Under the pieces are notes generated by a model that was given only the letters and a program-made list of their open reading frames with translations, was not told the DNA's origin and did not search any database. From NCBI GenBank assembly GCA_017615435.1, contig JAGAAF010000058.1, positions 1 to 64,000 on the forward strand: DNA of 64,000 bases, read 5' to 3'. Shown one piece after another: positions 9,601-15,700 of this stretch (positions are counted from its first letter, which is position 1; each line of letters begins with the position of its first letter). A program made the position numbers and the translations under genes. Source of the DNA: Bacteroidales bacterium. Its GTDB lineage: Bacteria > Bacteroidota > Bacteroidia > Bacteroidales > UBA932.

Positions 9601-10015
9601 GAAGGATGAGGTGGATATGTACGGCGCCCGTCCGGGCGTGGAGTTCGAGTACCTCGGCCTGCCAGGTGTCTTAATCCGCGGCCCGCGCCCGCAGCTGGTG
9701 CGTGTGTTCGTGAACATCCTGAACAATGCCGTCCAGGCTTGCGAAGGCAAGTCAGGCGCGAAAGTGCTTGTTTCGTTGAGGAACGGTACCGACCCCGGCT
9801 TCTACGAAATAGTCTTCGAAGACAACGGCCCCGGCGTGGACGAGGAGAACCTCTCGAAGCTCTTCACCCCGAAGTTCACCACTAAAACTGGCGGCAGCGG
9901 CCTCGGCCTGTCGATCTGCAAGAGCATCCTCGAGCGCTGCGGCGCCGCCATCGCCTACTCGCGCAGCTTCAAGCTCGGCGGCGCCTGCTTCACCATCAGG
10001 TATCCGAAGGACTAA
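6623..10015 (+). CDS. Large NtrY-like sensor histidine kinase
   Basis: An 1130-residue membrane kinase. Visible order: N-terminal membrane helix (about 8-27), extracytoplasmic region to about 195, a block of six or so helices (about 200-390), a second extracytoplasmic region (about 400-625), two helices near 630-690, a sensor segment (about 690-830), a helix, a HAMP linker (about 855-905) and the HisKA/HATPase core with phospho-His921 in HEIKNPLTPMR, N box NILNNAVQ, and G boxes DNGPGV and GGSGLGL. HEIKNPLTP is characteristic of NtrY/AtoS-type kinases that act on sigma-54 response regulators, pointing to the NtrX-like gene at 2604. Its stop abuts the 35-bp inverted repeat. Confidence 0.9.
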   Translation: MKVSRKLLSAIFIGAAVLLFAISLFTPQAKGDSKRAARRVETVLSHRLATLDSFAEKAFEGSSDQWMSLGKLPGDMVVYRYVNDRLQSWTNQFPVSNDDIIRRTYSTRFRRRGLATSPFIDLNSYYTYLKLGPQTSYLAKKVDRGLVTVVVGLKLEGNEKLRLGEGYSIRSLHTPDGTGVSYAGQPVFKVLYESLPVRSKLPAYLVWVAFLLFAVGLILRLKAQPTVRGSLASIGLLLLSTVALAKWFPIADGELSQISVILVINLITFMISLCLYLCRESIWASFKNRTGRIIACIADIVAILGIFAFSYIELFKVFVYTHISLDLTKLDLLSWESAAVLGTFVLMLVSTMLLAVLLMPALARGPRKVNLFSVPGRVIGSLALALYLVLVTTSMGFEREQLIISSWAENLANDRDNALEEQLKRAENQIAADEFLSRASGSEDNAQIARERIIDNYLFRVLSNYDIRVQIGGDSEGLGLESGTRIDQNSRFFYAPLSGQRSRYVGAFQYYVEDQGQNTIYVSIEPKSSDGGRSLSSVLGLGDKTDEIPWRYSYAKYKGRDRQYLKGSYAYPTRLTEEKLAGFRSLKETDYVSDGYLHFVNQVSDDEIIIISRQYKNIDSNLLALAMVTLVFFLFASIFSGKSARVPLPPNSFKKTITILTTVSLTATMAVLATFSVTFVFGRNEANARTMMSDKTNSIRTMLQAGLRSYSSGDALFSRETLALIRRVSDNTGSDISIFRPDGRILMSTSPELFEKMVLGSRLDETAYYHIMYLNEGNYIQREKYGTRWIYTMYAPVMGADGNIVAIFSSPYMERNYDFQLDAVTHTISILIVFFILLLLSLALISYAVDRTFRPISEMSRKMEAGGVDRLEYISYDRQDEISSLVQSYNRMVTDLTASTKALAQAERDKAWSEMARNVAHEIKNPLTPMRLQIQRIQRLKANGDPSWQTKFDDMATILLDHIDVLTETANQFSDFAKLYSEEPVEIKLDELLKDEVDMYGARPGVEFEYLGLPGVLIRGPRPQLVRVFVNILNNAVQACEGKSGAKVLVSLRNGTDPGFYEIVFEDNGPGVDEENLSKLFTPKFTTKTGGSGLGLSICKSILERCGAAIAYSRSFKLGGACFTIRYPKD

Positions 10016-10050
10016 TTATTTCTGCCTGCAGAAGATCTGGATGGGGCAGC
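10016..10050 (-). repeat. 35-bp inverted copy of the 3' end of der
   Basis: Positions 10016-10050 are the exact reverse complement of 13305-13339, the last 35 bases of der including its stop codon. The copy begins directly after the kinase stop codon (10013-10015), so a TAA is followed at once by an inverted TAA. The match fails on the base either side. With its partner it bounds a 3.3-kb segment carrying engB, prs, a small membrane protein and der. Confidence 0.95.
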
Positions 10051-10057
10051 TGAGAGT

Positions 10058-10132
10058 CGAAGCTTAGGCCTTTTTCAACCCTAAGCTTAGCCGAATCGTC
10101 GAAACTTAGCATGAAAAATAGTCTAAGCTTCG
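10058..10132 (+). repeat. 75-bp palindromic BIME-like element, copy A
   Basis: Bounded by CGAAGCTTA and TAAGCTTCG, with internal palindrome CTAAGCTTAG and a CCGAATCGTCGAA centre. Its reverse complement aligns without gaps to 13449-13523 at about 63 of 75 positions by eye. It can fold into two successive hairpins, like the paired REPs of a BIME. It lies between the 35-bp repeat and the engB promoter and contains the only CATG I found in the window (10110-10113). Confidence 0.85.
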
Positions 10133-10162
10133 AACCGGAGACAAACGCTAGCAAATTTTTGC

Positions 10163-10170
10163 TATATTTG
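10163..10170 (+). promoter_or_regulatory. -7 box for engB
   Basis: TATATTTG matches TAnnTTTG, 17 bp before the ATG at 10188. It argues against the GTG at 10170 as start codon. Confidence 0.5.
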
Positions 10171-10187
10171 TGTCGGTTAGGGTCGAT

Positions 10188-10784
10188 ATGAAAATCAGCA
10201 GCGCAACATTTGCCGGGAGCAGCACCAGAGTGGCGGGAAAGCCGCAGAGGAAGCTGCCGGAGTTCGCGTTTATCGGCAGGAGCAATGTCGGTAAAAGCAG
10301 CCTGATCAATATGCTCTGCCGCAACGGCCGTCTGGCGATGACCTCAAGCACTCCGGGAAAGACGAAACTCGTGAACCATTTCCTCATCAACGACCAGTGG
10401 TATCTGGTGGATCTTCCCGGCTACGGTTATGCCAAGATGGGCCAGAAGGGCCGCGACGAATTGAAGGCGGTCATTAACGACTATATCCTGGGCAGCGAGG
10501 AACTCGTGATGCTTTTCGTGCTGGTGGACAGCCGTCACGACATAACGAAAATAGACCAGGACTTTATCCGCGAGCTTGGAGAGAACGGAATTCCTTTCGG
10601 AATCATTTTCACTAAAGGAGACAAATCCGGTCCTAACGTGCTGAAGGCGCAGATTGAAAAGGACAAGCAGATACTTTCGCAGGAGTGGGAGGAGATGCCG
10701 CCTATGTTCGAAAGTTCGGCCCAGACCGGCGCGGGACGCGAAGAGATACTTGATTATATAGACACAATACTGAAATCCTTGTAA
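10188..10784 (+). CDS. engB: Ribosome biogenesis GTP-binding protein EngB/YsxC
   Basis: Essential small GTPase for late assembly of the large ribosomal subunit. G1 GRSNVGKS (30-37), G3 DLPG (75-78) and G4 TKGD (142-145) are intact, and at 198 residues the length is normal. The frame is open from a GTG at 10170, but that codon overlaps the -7 box, so ATG 10188 is chosen. It heads a four-gene run, engB-prs-membrane protein-der, enclosed by the 35-bp inverted repeat. Confidence 0.94.
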   Translation: MKISSATFAGSSTRVAGKPQRKLPEFAFIGRSNVGKSSLINMLCRNGRLAMTSSTPGKTKLVNHFLINDQWYLVDLPGYGYAKMGQKGRDELKAVINDYILGSEELVMLFVLVDSRHDITKIDQDFIRELGENGIPFGIIFTKGDKSGPNVLKAQIEKDKQILSQEWEEMPPMFESSAQTGAGREEILDYIDTILKSL

Positions 10785-10787
10785 CCT

Positions 10788-11762
10788 ATGCAACACAATC
10801 ACAGAATGGAGTTGTTTGCCTGCGATGCCACCAAAGACTTCGCGAGCAAGGTCATTGATGAGTTGAACAAAATAGACCGTCCGGACAGCGAACGCCCGTA
10901 CCACCTCGGCGATATGAAGGTCGTGCGCTTCAGCGACGGCGAATTCCAGCCCCAGTATGACGAGAGCGTCCGTGGTGCAACCGTGTTTATCTTCCAGTCC
11001 ACTATCCCTCCGGCAGACAATCTGATGGAGTTGCTTCTCTCTGTCGATGCGGCCAAGAGAGCCTCGGCGGACAAGGTGGTGGCCGTGATGCCGTATTTCG
11101 GATGGGCAAGGCAGGATCGCAAAGACCGTCCCCGCGTCGCAATCGGAGCAAAGCTTGTGGCCAACCTCCTTACTGCCGCAGGAGCGGACCGCGTGATGAC
11201 CTGCGATCTCCACGCAGACCAGATTCAGGGCTTTTTCGATATCCCCGTGGACCACGTCTACGCCGCCAAGGTTTTCCGCCAGGAGATCAAGAAAATGAAG
11301 CTCTCCAACCTTGCGATTGCCGCACCTGATATGGGCGGAGCGAAGAAAGCCAACATCTTCGCCAAGACCCTCGGGACTCCGATGATTATTTGCCACAAGA
11401 CCCGCGTCAAAGCCAATGTGGTCGGTAACATAACAGCTATCGGCGAGGTGGAAGGAAAGAATATTGTCATTGTTGACGATATGATCGATACTGCCGGAAC
11501 CCTGTGCAAGGCGGCCGAAGTCCTGATGTCTATGGGCGCGCTCAGCGTCAGAGCTTGCGCGACGCACGGAGTGCTCAGCGGCGAGGCGCTCCAGCGCATC
11601 CACGACTCGGCCCTCGAGGAAGTGCTCATCACCGACACCATCCCTCATCCCGAACTTGCGGATGACCCGAAGATCAGGATCATCTCGATGGCCCCGGTAT
11701 TTGCATCAATCATAGACAAGGTCTACAACTACGAAGCTATCAGTCCCGAATTCGATAAATGA
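10788..11762 (+). CDS. prs: Ribose-phosphate pyrophosphokinase
   Basis: Makes PRPP from ribose 5-phosphate and ATP, for purine, pyrimidine, histidine and NAD synthesis. The pyrophosphate-loop segment DLHADQIQGFF (140-150) and the PRPP-binding loop VDDMIDTAGT (229-238) are present in a 324-residue protein of normal size. It starts 3 bp after engB and overlaps the next gene by 4 bp (ATGA). A second possible start, Met7, would remove a short polar extension. Confidence 0.95.
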   Translation: MQHNHRMELFACDATKDFASKVIDELNKIDRPDSERPYHLGDMKVVRFSDGEFQPQYDESVRGATVFIFQSTIPPADNLMELLLSVDAAKRASADKVVAVMPYFGWARQDRKDRPRVAIGAKLVANLLTAAGADRVMTCDLHADQIQGFFDIPVDHVYAAKVFRQEIKKMKLSNLAIAAPDMGGAKKANIFAKTLGTPMIICHKTRVKANVVGNITAIGEVEGKNIVIVDDMIDTAGTLCKAAEVLMSMGALSVRACATHGVLSGEALQRIHDSALEEVLITDTIPHPELADDPKIRIISMAPVFASIIDKVYNYEAISPEFDK

Positions 11763-12028
11763 CAACCTTCATAGCAGCGGCTATAGTGCTGGGCCTCGGT
11801 GTGCTCGGAATGTGCGTCTTCCTTCTGAAGAAGGACGGCGAGTTTCCGAAGTACGACGTGGGCTCGAATCCCGAGATGCAAAAGCGAGGGATACGCTGCT
11901 TCAAGGATGTCGATGCCGAATTGCACTCCGCCCCCGCTAAGTGCGACGGAAACTACTCGGAAGCCTGCGAAGGGTGTAGATTATATAATAGTCATCCCCG
12001 ACCTGATCGGGAATCCTTAACCTCATAG
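11759..12028 (+). CDS. Small single-helix membrane protein of unknown function
   Basis: 89 residues with one N-terminal membrane helix (about 4-24) followed by basic residues and a soluble tail containing four cysteines, three of them in the CDGNYSEACEGC segment. Small membrane proteins of this shape occur near der in Bacteroidales (recalled, not checked). The last residues (about 78-85) are translated from a REP-like palindrome at 11991-12016, suggesting that an insertion supplied a new C-terminus. ATGA overlap with prs; der follows after 3 bp. No function can be assigned. Confidence 0.7.
   Translation: MTTFIAAAIVLGLGVLGMCVFLLKKDGEFPKYDVGSNPEMQKRGIRCFKDVDAELHSAPAKCDGNYSEACEGCRLYNSHPRPDRESLTS
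11991..12016. repeat. REP-like palindrome at gene end
   Basis: GTCATCCCCGACCTGATCGG continues into GAATCC. CCCGA pairs with TCGGG. Sequences of the form TCATCCCCGAC(T)TGATCGGGGAT are recurrent dispersed palindromes in many bacterial genomes (recalled). Only one copy is in this window, so repetition cannot be shown here. Confidence 0.5.
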
Positions 12029-12031
12029 CAT

Positions 12032-13339
12032 ATGAGTCTAGTCGCCATAGTCGGCCGGCCGAATGTCGGCAAATCTACATTGTTCAACCGTCTGGTGGGA
12101 ATGCGCCAGGCTATAGTGGACGACACCGCGGGCGTTACCCGCGACCGTCACTACGGCCGCTGCGAATGGTGTGGCCGCGAGTTCTCGGTCGTGGACACGG
12201 GCGGTTACACCACCAACTCGGAAGACGTTTTTGAAAGCGCCATCCGCGAGCAGGTGCAGATCGCAATCAACGAGGCCGACGTGGTCCTGTTTATGGTCGA
12301 GGCCGCGACGGGCGTGACCGACTACGACGCAGAGATCGCGGACGTGCTGCGTCGGGCGAAGAAGCCCGTCGTGCTCTGCGTGAACAAAGTGGACAGCGGC
12401 GAGAAGATGTTCGACGCGTACCAGTTCTACTCCCTTGGTCTCGGAGAAATCTACAGCATTTCTGCTGCCAACGGCTCCGGCACCGGCGACCTGTTGGACG
12501 AAATAGTCAAGGTCCTGCCCGATGAACCGGAGGTCGAGGATCCGCACAAAGACCTGCCGCGCATCGCTATAGTCGGCAAGCCGAACGTAGGCAAATCATC
12601 CATAACCAACGCGCTGCTAGGCGAAGAACGCAATATCGTGACTCCCGTCGCCGGCACAACCCGCGATTCGATTGAGACTTATTACAATAAGTTCGGCCAC
12701 GAATTTATGCTGGTGGACACCGCCGGCATACGCCGCAAGACGAAGGTTCGCGAAGACCTGGAGTTCTATTCTGTGATGCGTTCAATCCGCGCCATCGAGC
12801 ACTCGGACGTGTGCGTGATGATGATTGACGCCACCACCGGTATGGAGGCGCAGGATATGAACATCTTCAACCTTATCCTGAAGAACCGCAAGGGCTGTGT
12901 GCTGGTCGTGAACAAATGGGACCTCTTCATAAAGGACAACAACACCCTTCGCGACTACGAAAAGTCTCTCCGCGAAAGAATCGCCCCGTTCACTGACGTG
13001 CCCATCATCTTCACGTCCGTGCTGAAAATGCAGCGCATCAGCGATGTCCTCGACGCCGTGGCTATGGTCTATGAGAACTATTCGCGCAAGATCCCGACCG
13101 CGCGCCTGAACGACGAACTGCTCCCCATCATCGAGGAGACTCCTCCGCCGAGCACAAAGGGCAAATACATCAAGATCAAGTACGTCACCCAGCTCCCGAC
13201 GCGTTTTCCTTCGTTCGCTTTCTTCTGCAATCTGCCGCAGTACATCAAGGAACCCTACAAACGCTTCCTCGAGAACCAGCTCCGCAGCAGGTTCAACCTC
13301 ACCGGCTGCCCCATCCAGATCTTCTGCAGGCAGAAATAA
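12032..13339 (+). CDS. der: Ribosome-associated GTPase Der/EngA
   Basis: Tandem-GTPase protein required for 50S subunit maturation. Two complete G domains are visible, with P loops GRPNVGKS (8-15) and GKPNVGKS (182-189), each with DTxG and NKxD motifs. A C-terminal KH-like domain ends in [11 protein letters not shown]. Length 435 is typical. The last 35 bp, including the stop, are duplicated in inverted orientation at 10016-10050, so inversion of the enclosed segment would still leave an intact gene. It is convergent with the RAYT gene, 5 bp away. Confidence 0.96.
   Translation: MSLVAIVGRPNVGKSTLFNRLVGMRQAIVDDTAGVTRDRHYGRCEWCGREFSVVDTGGYTTNSEDVFESAIREQVQIAINEADVVLFMVEAATGVTDYDAEIADVLRRAKKPVVLCVNKVDSGEKMFDAYQFYSLGLGEIYSISAANGSGTGDLLDEIVKVLPDEPEVEDPHKDLPRIAIVGKPNVGKSSITNALLGEERNIVTPVAGTTRDSIETYYNKFGHEFMLVDTAGIRRKTKVREDLEFYSVMRSIRAIEHSDVCVMMIDATTGMEAQDMNIFNLILKNRKGCVLVVNKWDLFIKDNNTLRDYEKSLRERIAPFTDVPIIFTSVLKMQRISDVLDAVAMVYENYSRKIPTARLNDELLPIIEETPPPSTKGKYIKIKYVTQLPTRFPSFAFFCNLPQYIKEPYKRFLENQLRSRFNLTGCPIQIFCRQK
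13305..13339 (+). repeat. 35-bp inverted repeat partner (der 3' end)
   Basis: The last 35 bases of der. Exact reverse complement of 10016-10050. This copy is coding and is probably the original. Confidence 0.95.
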
Positions 13340-13344
13340 GGATA

Positions 13345-14316
13345 TCAATCCAGCAGGTGGAAGAATTTCGAGAGTTCGTAATCGGAACAACCGGATTCCG
13401 CTTTGAGGGTCGATACCAGCCTTTTAAAATCATAGTGTTGCTCAAGTGCGAAGCTTAAGGCATTTTGGGTGCTAAGCTTCGACGATTCGGCTAAGCTTAA
13501 GGTCGAAAATGACCTAAGCTTCGGAATATCGTATCCAAGGCGCTTGCAAACGGACATCATCTTGTAGTAATGCCTGTAATCTTCCTTCGAGAGGTCGTCC
13601 GCAAAACCGTGTTCGCTGCCCGATACCGCATTCATAGCCGTGCAGATATTATCATAAGTACCATACAGAGAAAAGATCTTTTCTCTATCCAGAAAGAAAT
13701 AGGCGGAGATAATGAAATCAATAAGTTGCTGCCTTTCAATTTCATTGAGTGCCAGATACTTGTCGTCGAAATAACGATAGTCGAGGGGTCGTAGTTTACG
13801 TCTTCGGTTCAAGACTTCTGATAGTAAATAAAACAGATTTGGGCTTGCAGTCCTAAAGTCGATTGTTTCGCTAAAGGGATTTTGGGACACCAGGTATTTG
13901 ATGAGGTTCCATCGATAATCCTCTGCCTGTATCCAGGGAGTTTTGACTTTGCCGTTATTTCCTATATAGATGAAGGTGTCCCTGATTTTCTGTTCGCCAT
14001 ATCTTTGACTGTGCTGAAAGCCGTGTTGGAAGACAGGACCTTGAAGACCGTAATTGGAATTATAGGTCTTTGCGAATGAAGTGTTGATTCCGTGCAGAAG
14101 CGAAACCATTCTTGATTCTGTTTTGAAATACCCTTCGAAATGCACGTGATTAAGCATAATGCTGAAAGCAAGAGCGACAATCTCTTCCTTGATACACCTG
14201 ATCGCAAAGATTGAATAATATACAAGGATGTCTGCGATGGTGTAGAAGATGATTCCTTTGTCGGCGGAGAGCTGGCATATGTGTTGATAGCCTGGTCGGA
14301 ATTGAAGTTTTGTCAT
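13345..14316 (-). CDS. RAYT-type (IS200-like Y1) transposase
   Basis: 323-residue REP-associated tyrosine transposase-like protein. The HUH motif is His57-Val-His59 (LNHVHF), followed by the family region GLQGPVFQHGF and FIYIGNN, in which Tyr117 is the likely nucleophile, then AEDYRWNL. Known RAYTs nick single-stranded REP hairpins and lack typical IS ends. This gene is visibly more AT-rich than its neighbours, as expected for transferred DNA. Residues about 265-289 are encoded by a 75-bp palindromic element that keeps the frame open. Start chosen at ATG 14316, 30 bp after a -7 box. Whether the protein is active is unknown. Confidence 0.82.
   Translation of the reverse strand: MTKLQFRPGYQHICQLSADKGIIFYTIADILVYYSIFAIRCIKEEIVALAFSIMLNHVHFEGYFKTESRMVSLLHGINTSFAKTYNSNYGLQGPVFQHGFQHSQRYGEQKIRDTFIYIGNNGKVKTPWIQAEDYRWNLIKYLVSQNPFSETIDFRTASPNLFYLLSEVLNRRRKLRPLDYRYFDDKYLALNEIERQQLIDFIISAYFFLDREKIFSLYGTYDNICTAMNAVSGSEHGFADDLSKEDYRHYYKMMSVCKRLGYDIPKLRSFSTLSLAESSKLSTQNALSFALEQHYDFKRLVSTLKAESGCSDYELSKFFHLLD
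13449..13523 (-). repeat. 75-bp palindromic BIME-like element, copy B, inside the RAYT gene
   Basis: Begins CGAAGCTTA and ends TAAGCTTCG. It folds as two hairpins: one pairs CGAAGCTTA with TAAGCTTCG (13449-13483), the other pairs AAGCTT and AGGTC with GACCT and AAGCTT. Same length as copy A and in inverted orientation to it. 75 is a multiple of three, so its insertion would not shift the frame. Confidence 0.85.
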
Positions 14317-14345
14317 AACAAAGAAGTGTTAGGTTTATACTGGTG

Positions 14346-14353
14346 CAAATCTA
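14346..14353 (-). promoter_or_regulatory. -7 box for the RAYT gene
   Basis: Minus-strand TAGATTTG fits TAnnTTTG, 30 bp before the start at 14316. Back to back with the xseA box at 14366. Confidence 0.4.
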
Positions 14354-14365
14354 ACCATTTTTTCG

Positions 14366-14373
14366 TATCTTTG
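14366..14373 (+). promoter_or_regulatory. -7 box for xseA operon, near-leaderless
   Basis: TATCTTTG fits TAnnTTTG and ends 6 bp before the xseA ATG at 14380. It would drive a run of ten closely packed genes. Confidence 0.5.
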
Positions 14374-14379
14374 AGTGGT

Positions 14380-15519
14380 ATGGAGTACGTGGATCTGCTG
14401 ACACTTCAAAATACGATCAGGGAGGGGCTGACGGAGCTCTTTCCGGAGACGGTTTGGGTGAAGGCGGAGATTGCGGCGGTGCAGGCGAGAATGAACGGGC
14501 ATTGCTATCTGGACCTGGTCCAGAGTGAGGATGGCCGGCAACTCGCGAAAGTCAAGGCCGTGATATGGAAATCGAAATTCCCGATGCTCCGGGCTTTCTT
14601 CAGGGATGCAACAGGAAAGGACCTTGAAGTAGGGCAGCAGATACTCGTGCTGGCGGAGGTAAATTACTCCGAGCTGTATGGGCTGAGCCTCGTGATAGAC
14701 GACATCAATCCCGAGTTCACGCTTGGCGATGCGGAGCTGAAAAAGCAGCAGACTATCAAGATGTTGCAAGAGGAGGGGATGATGGACCTTCAGCAGAAGC
14801 TGGAACTTCCCGCAATCCCGTACAGGCTGGCCGTCATCAGCGCGCCGGACGCAGCCGGATTCGGCGACTTCCGCAGGCATCTCACCGAAAACCAGTACGG
14901 ATTCTATTTCGAGGTGGACCTTTTCCCTGCGACTATGCAAGGGGAAACGGCTCCCGAAAGCATCGCGGATGCGCTCGGCGCAGTCGAAGCGGCGGGGGGT
15001 GCCAAGGGTGCAAAGGACGGCACGAAGACGAGCGGCTACGACGCGGTCCTGATCCTTCGCGGCGGCGGCTCGAACCTGGACCTCGCCTGCTTCGACGACT
15101 ACGGCCTCGCGCTGGCGATCGCCCAGTGCCCGATTCCCGTGTTCACCGCCATCGGCCACGACAAAGATTATCACGTCGCCGATATGGTCGCGTACCGTTT
15201 TGTAAAGACCCCGACAGCGCTGGCGGACGAGTTCATCGATATGTACTCGGCAGAGGATGAGCGCATCGGCAGTCTCGGGGCGCGGCTGGCGCGGGCTTTC
15301 GCGGCGAAGATTCAGCAGCGCCTCTCGGCGCTTGATGAATTGGACCGCCGCATCAAAGCCGCCGACCCTCGCGCCGTCCTGAAACGAGGTTACACCCTGG
15401 CAGTTGACGCAAAAGGTCGCGTCATCAAGTCGGCCGCGGCAGTGAAGGCGGGCGACAGCGTGAGTATTATGCTTTCGGATGGCACACTAACAGCAATAGT
15501 AGAAAAAGTAACGATATGA
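14380..15519 (+). CDS. xseA: Exodeoxyribonuclease VII large subunit
   Basis: Catalytic subunit of the single-strand exonuclease that degrades DNA to acid-soluble oligonucleotides. Visible: N-terminal OB domain (about 1-100), the catalytic-domain motifs ILRGGGSNLDL and GHDKDYHVADMVA, the TPTALADEF segment, and a C-terminal KRGYTLAVD stretch. At 379 residues it is shorter than the usual 400-450, mainly in the helical region. The frame extends to 14281, but that would cross the RAYT and xseA promoters, so ATG 14380 is used. ATGA overlap with xseB. Confidence 0.94.
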   Translation: MEYVDLLTLQNTIREGLTELFPETVWVKAEIAAVQARMNGHCYLDLVQSEDGRQLAKVKAVIWKSKFPMLRAFFRDATGKDLEVGQQILVLAEVNYSELYGLSLVIDDINPEFTLGDAELKKQQTIKMLQEEGMMDLQQKLELPAIPYRLAVISAPDAAGFGDFRRHLTENQYGFYFEVDLFPATMQGETAPESIADALGAVEAAGGAKGAKDGTKTSGYDAVLILRGGGSNLDLACFDDYGLALAIAQCPIPVFTAIGHDKDYHVADMVAYRFVKTPTALADEFIDMYSAEDERIGSLGARLARAFAAKIQQRLSALDELDRRIKAADPRAVLKRGYTLAVDAKGRVIKSAAAVKAGDSVSIMLSDGTLTAIVEKVTI

Positions 15520-15692
15520 ATTTCGATTACGCGAAGGCGGTGGAGCGGTTGGAGGAGATCGCGAGGAAGGTTGAGGACCCGCAGACGGGGCTGGACGAGA
15601 TGGACAAGTATCTCGCCGAGTCGGAGGAGTTGATCGGCAAGTGCAGGGAGTATCTGCGCACGGCGCGCGAGAAACTGTCGAACATAGAATAA
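15516..15692 (+). CDS. xseB: Exodeoxyribonuclease VII small subunit
   Basis: 58-residue helical protein starting MNFDYAKAVERLEEIARKV and containing an LAESEELIGKCREYL segment, the standard two-helix XseB pattern. Several small subunits bind the XseA helical arm and are needed for activity. The ATG overlaps the xseA stop (ATGA), and glgB begins 8 bp after its stop. Too short for many gene callers, but the sequence and position make it secure. Confidence 0.93.
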   Translation: MNFDYAKAVERLEEIARKVEDPQTGLDEMDKYLAESEELIGKCREYLRTAREKLSNIE

Positions 15693-15700
15693 AGAATAAT

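Noticed and set aside
10170..10187. GTG start for engB
   Set aside because: The codon overlaps the -7 box; ATG 10188 matches the family N-terminus.
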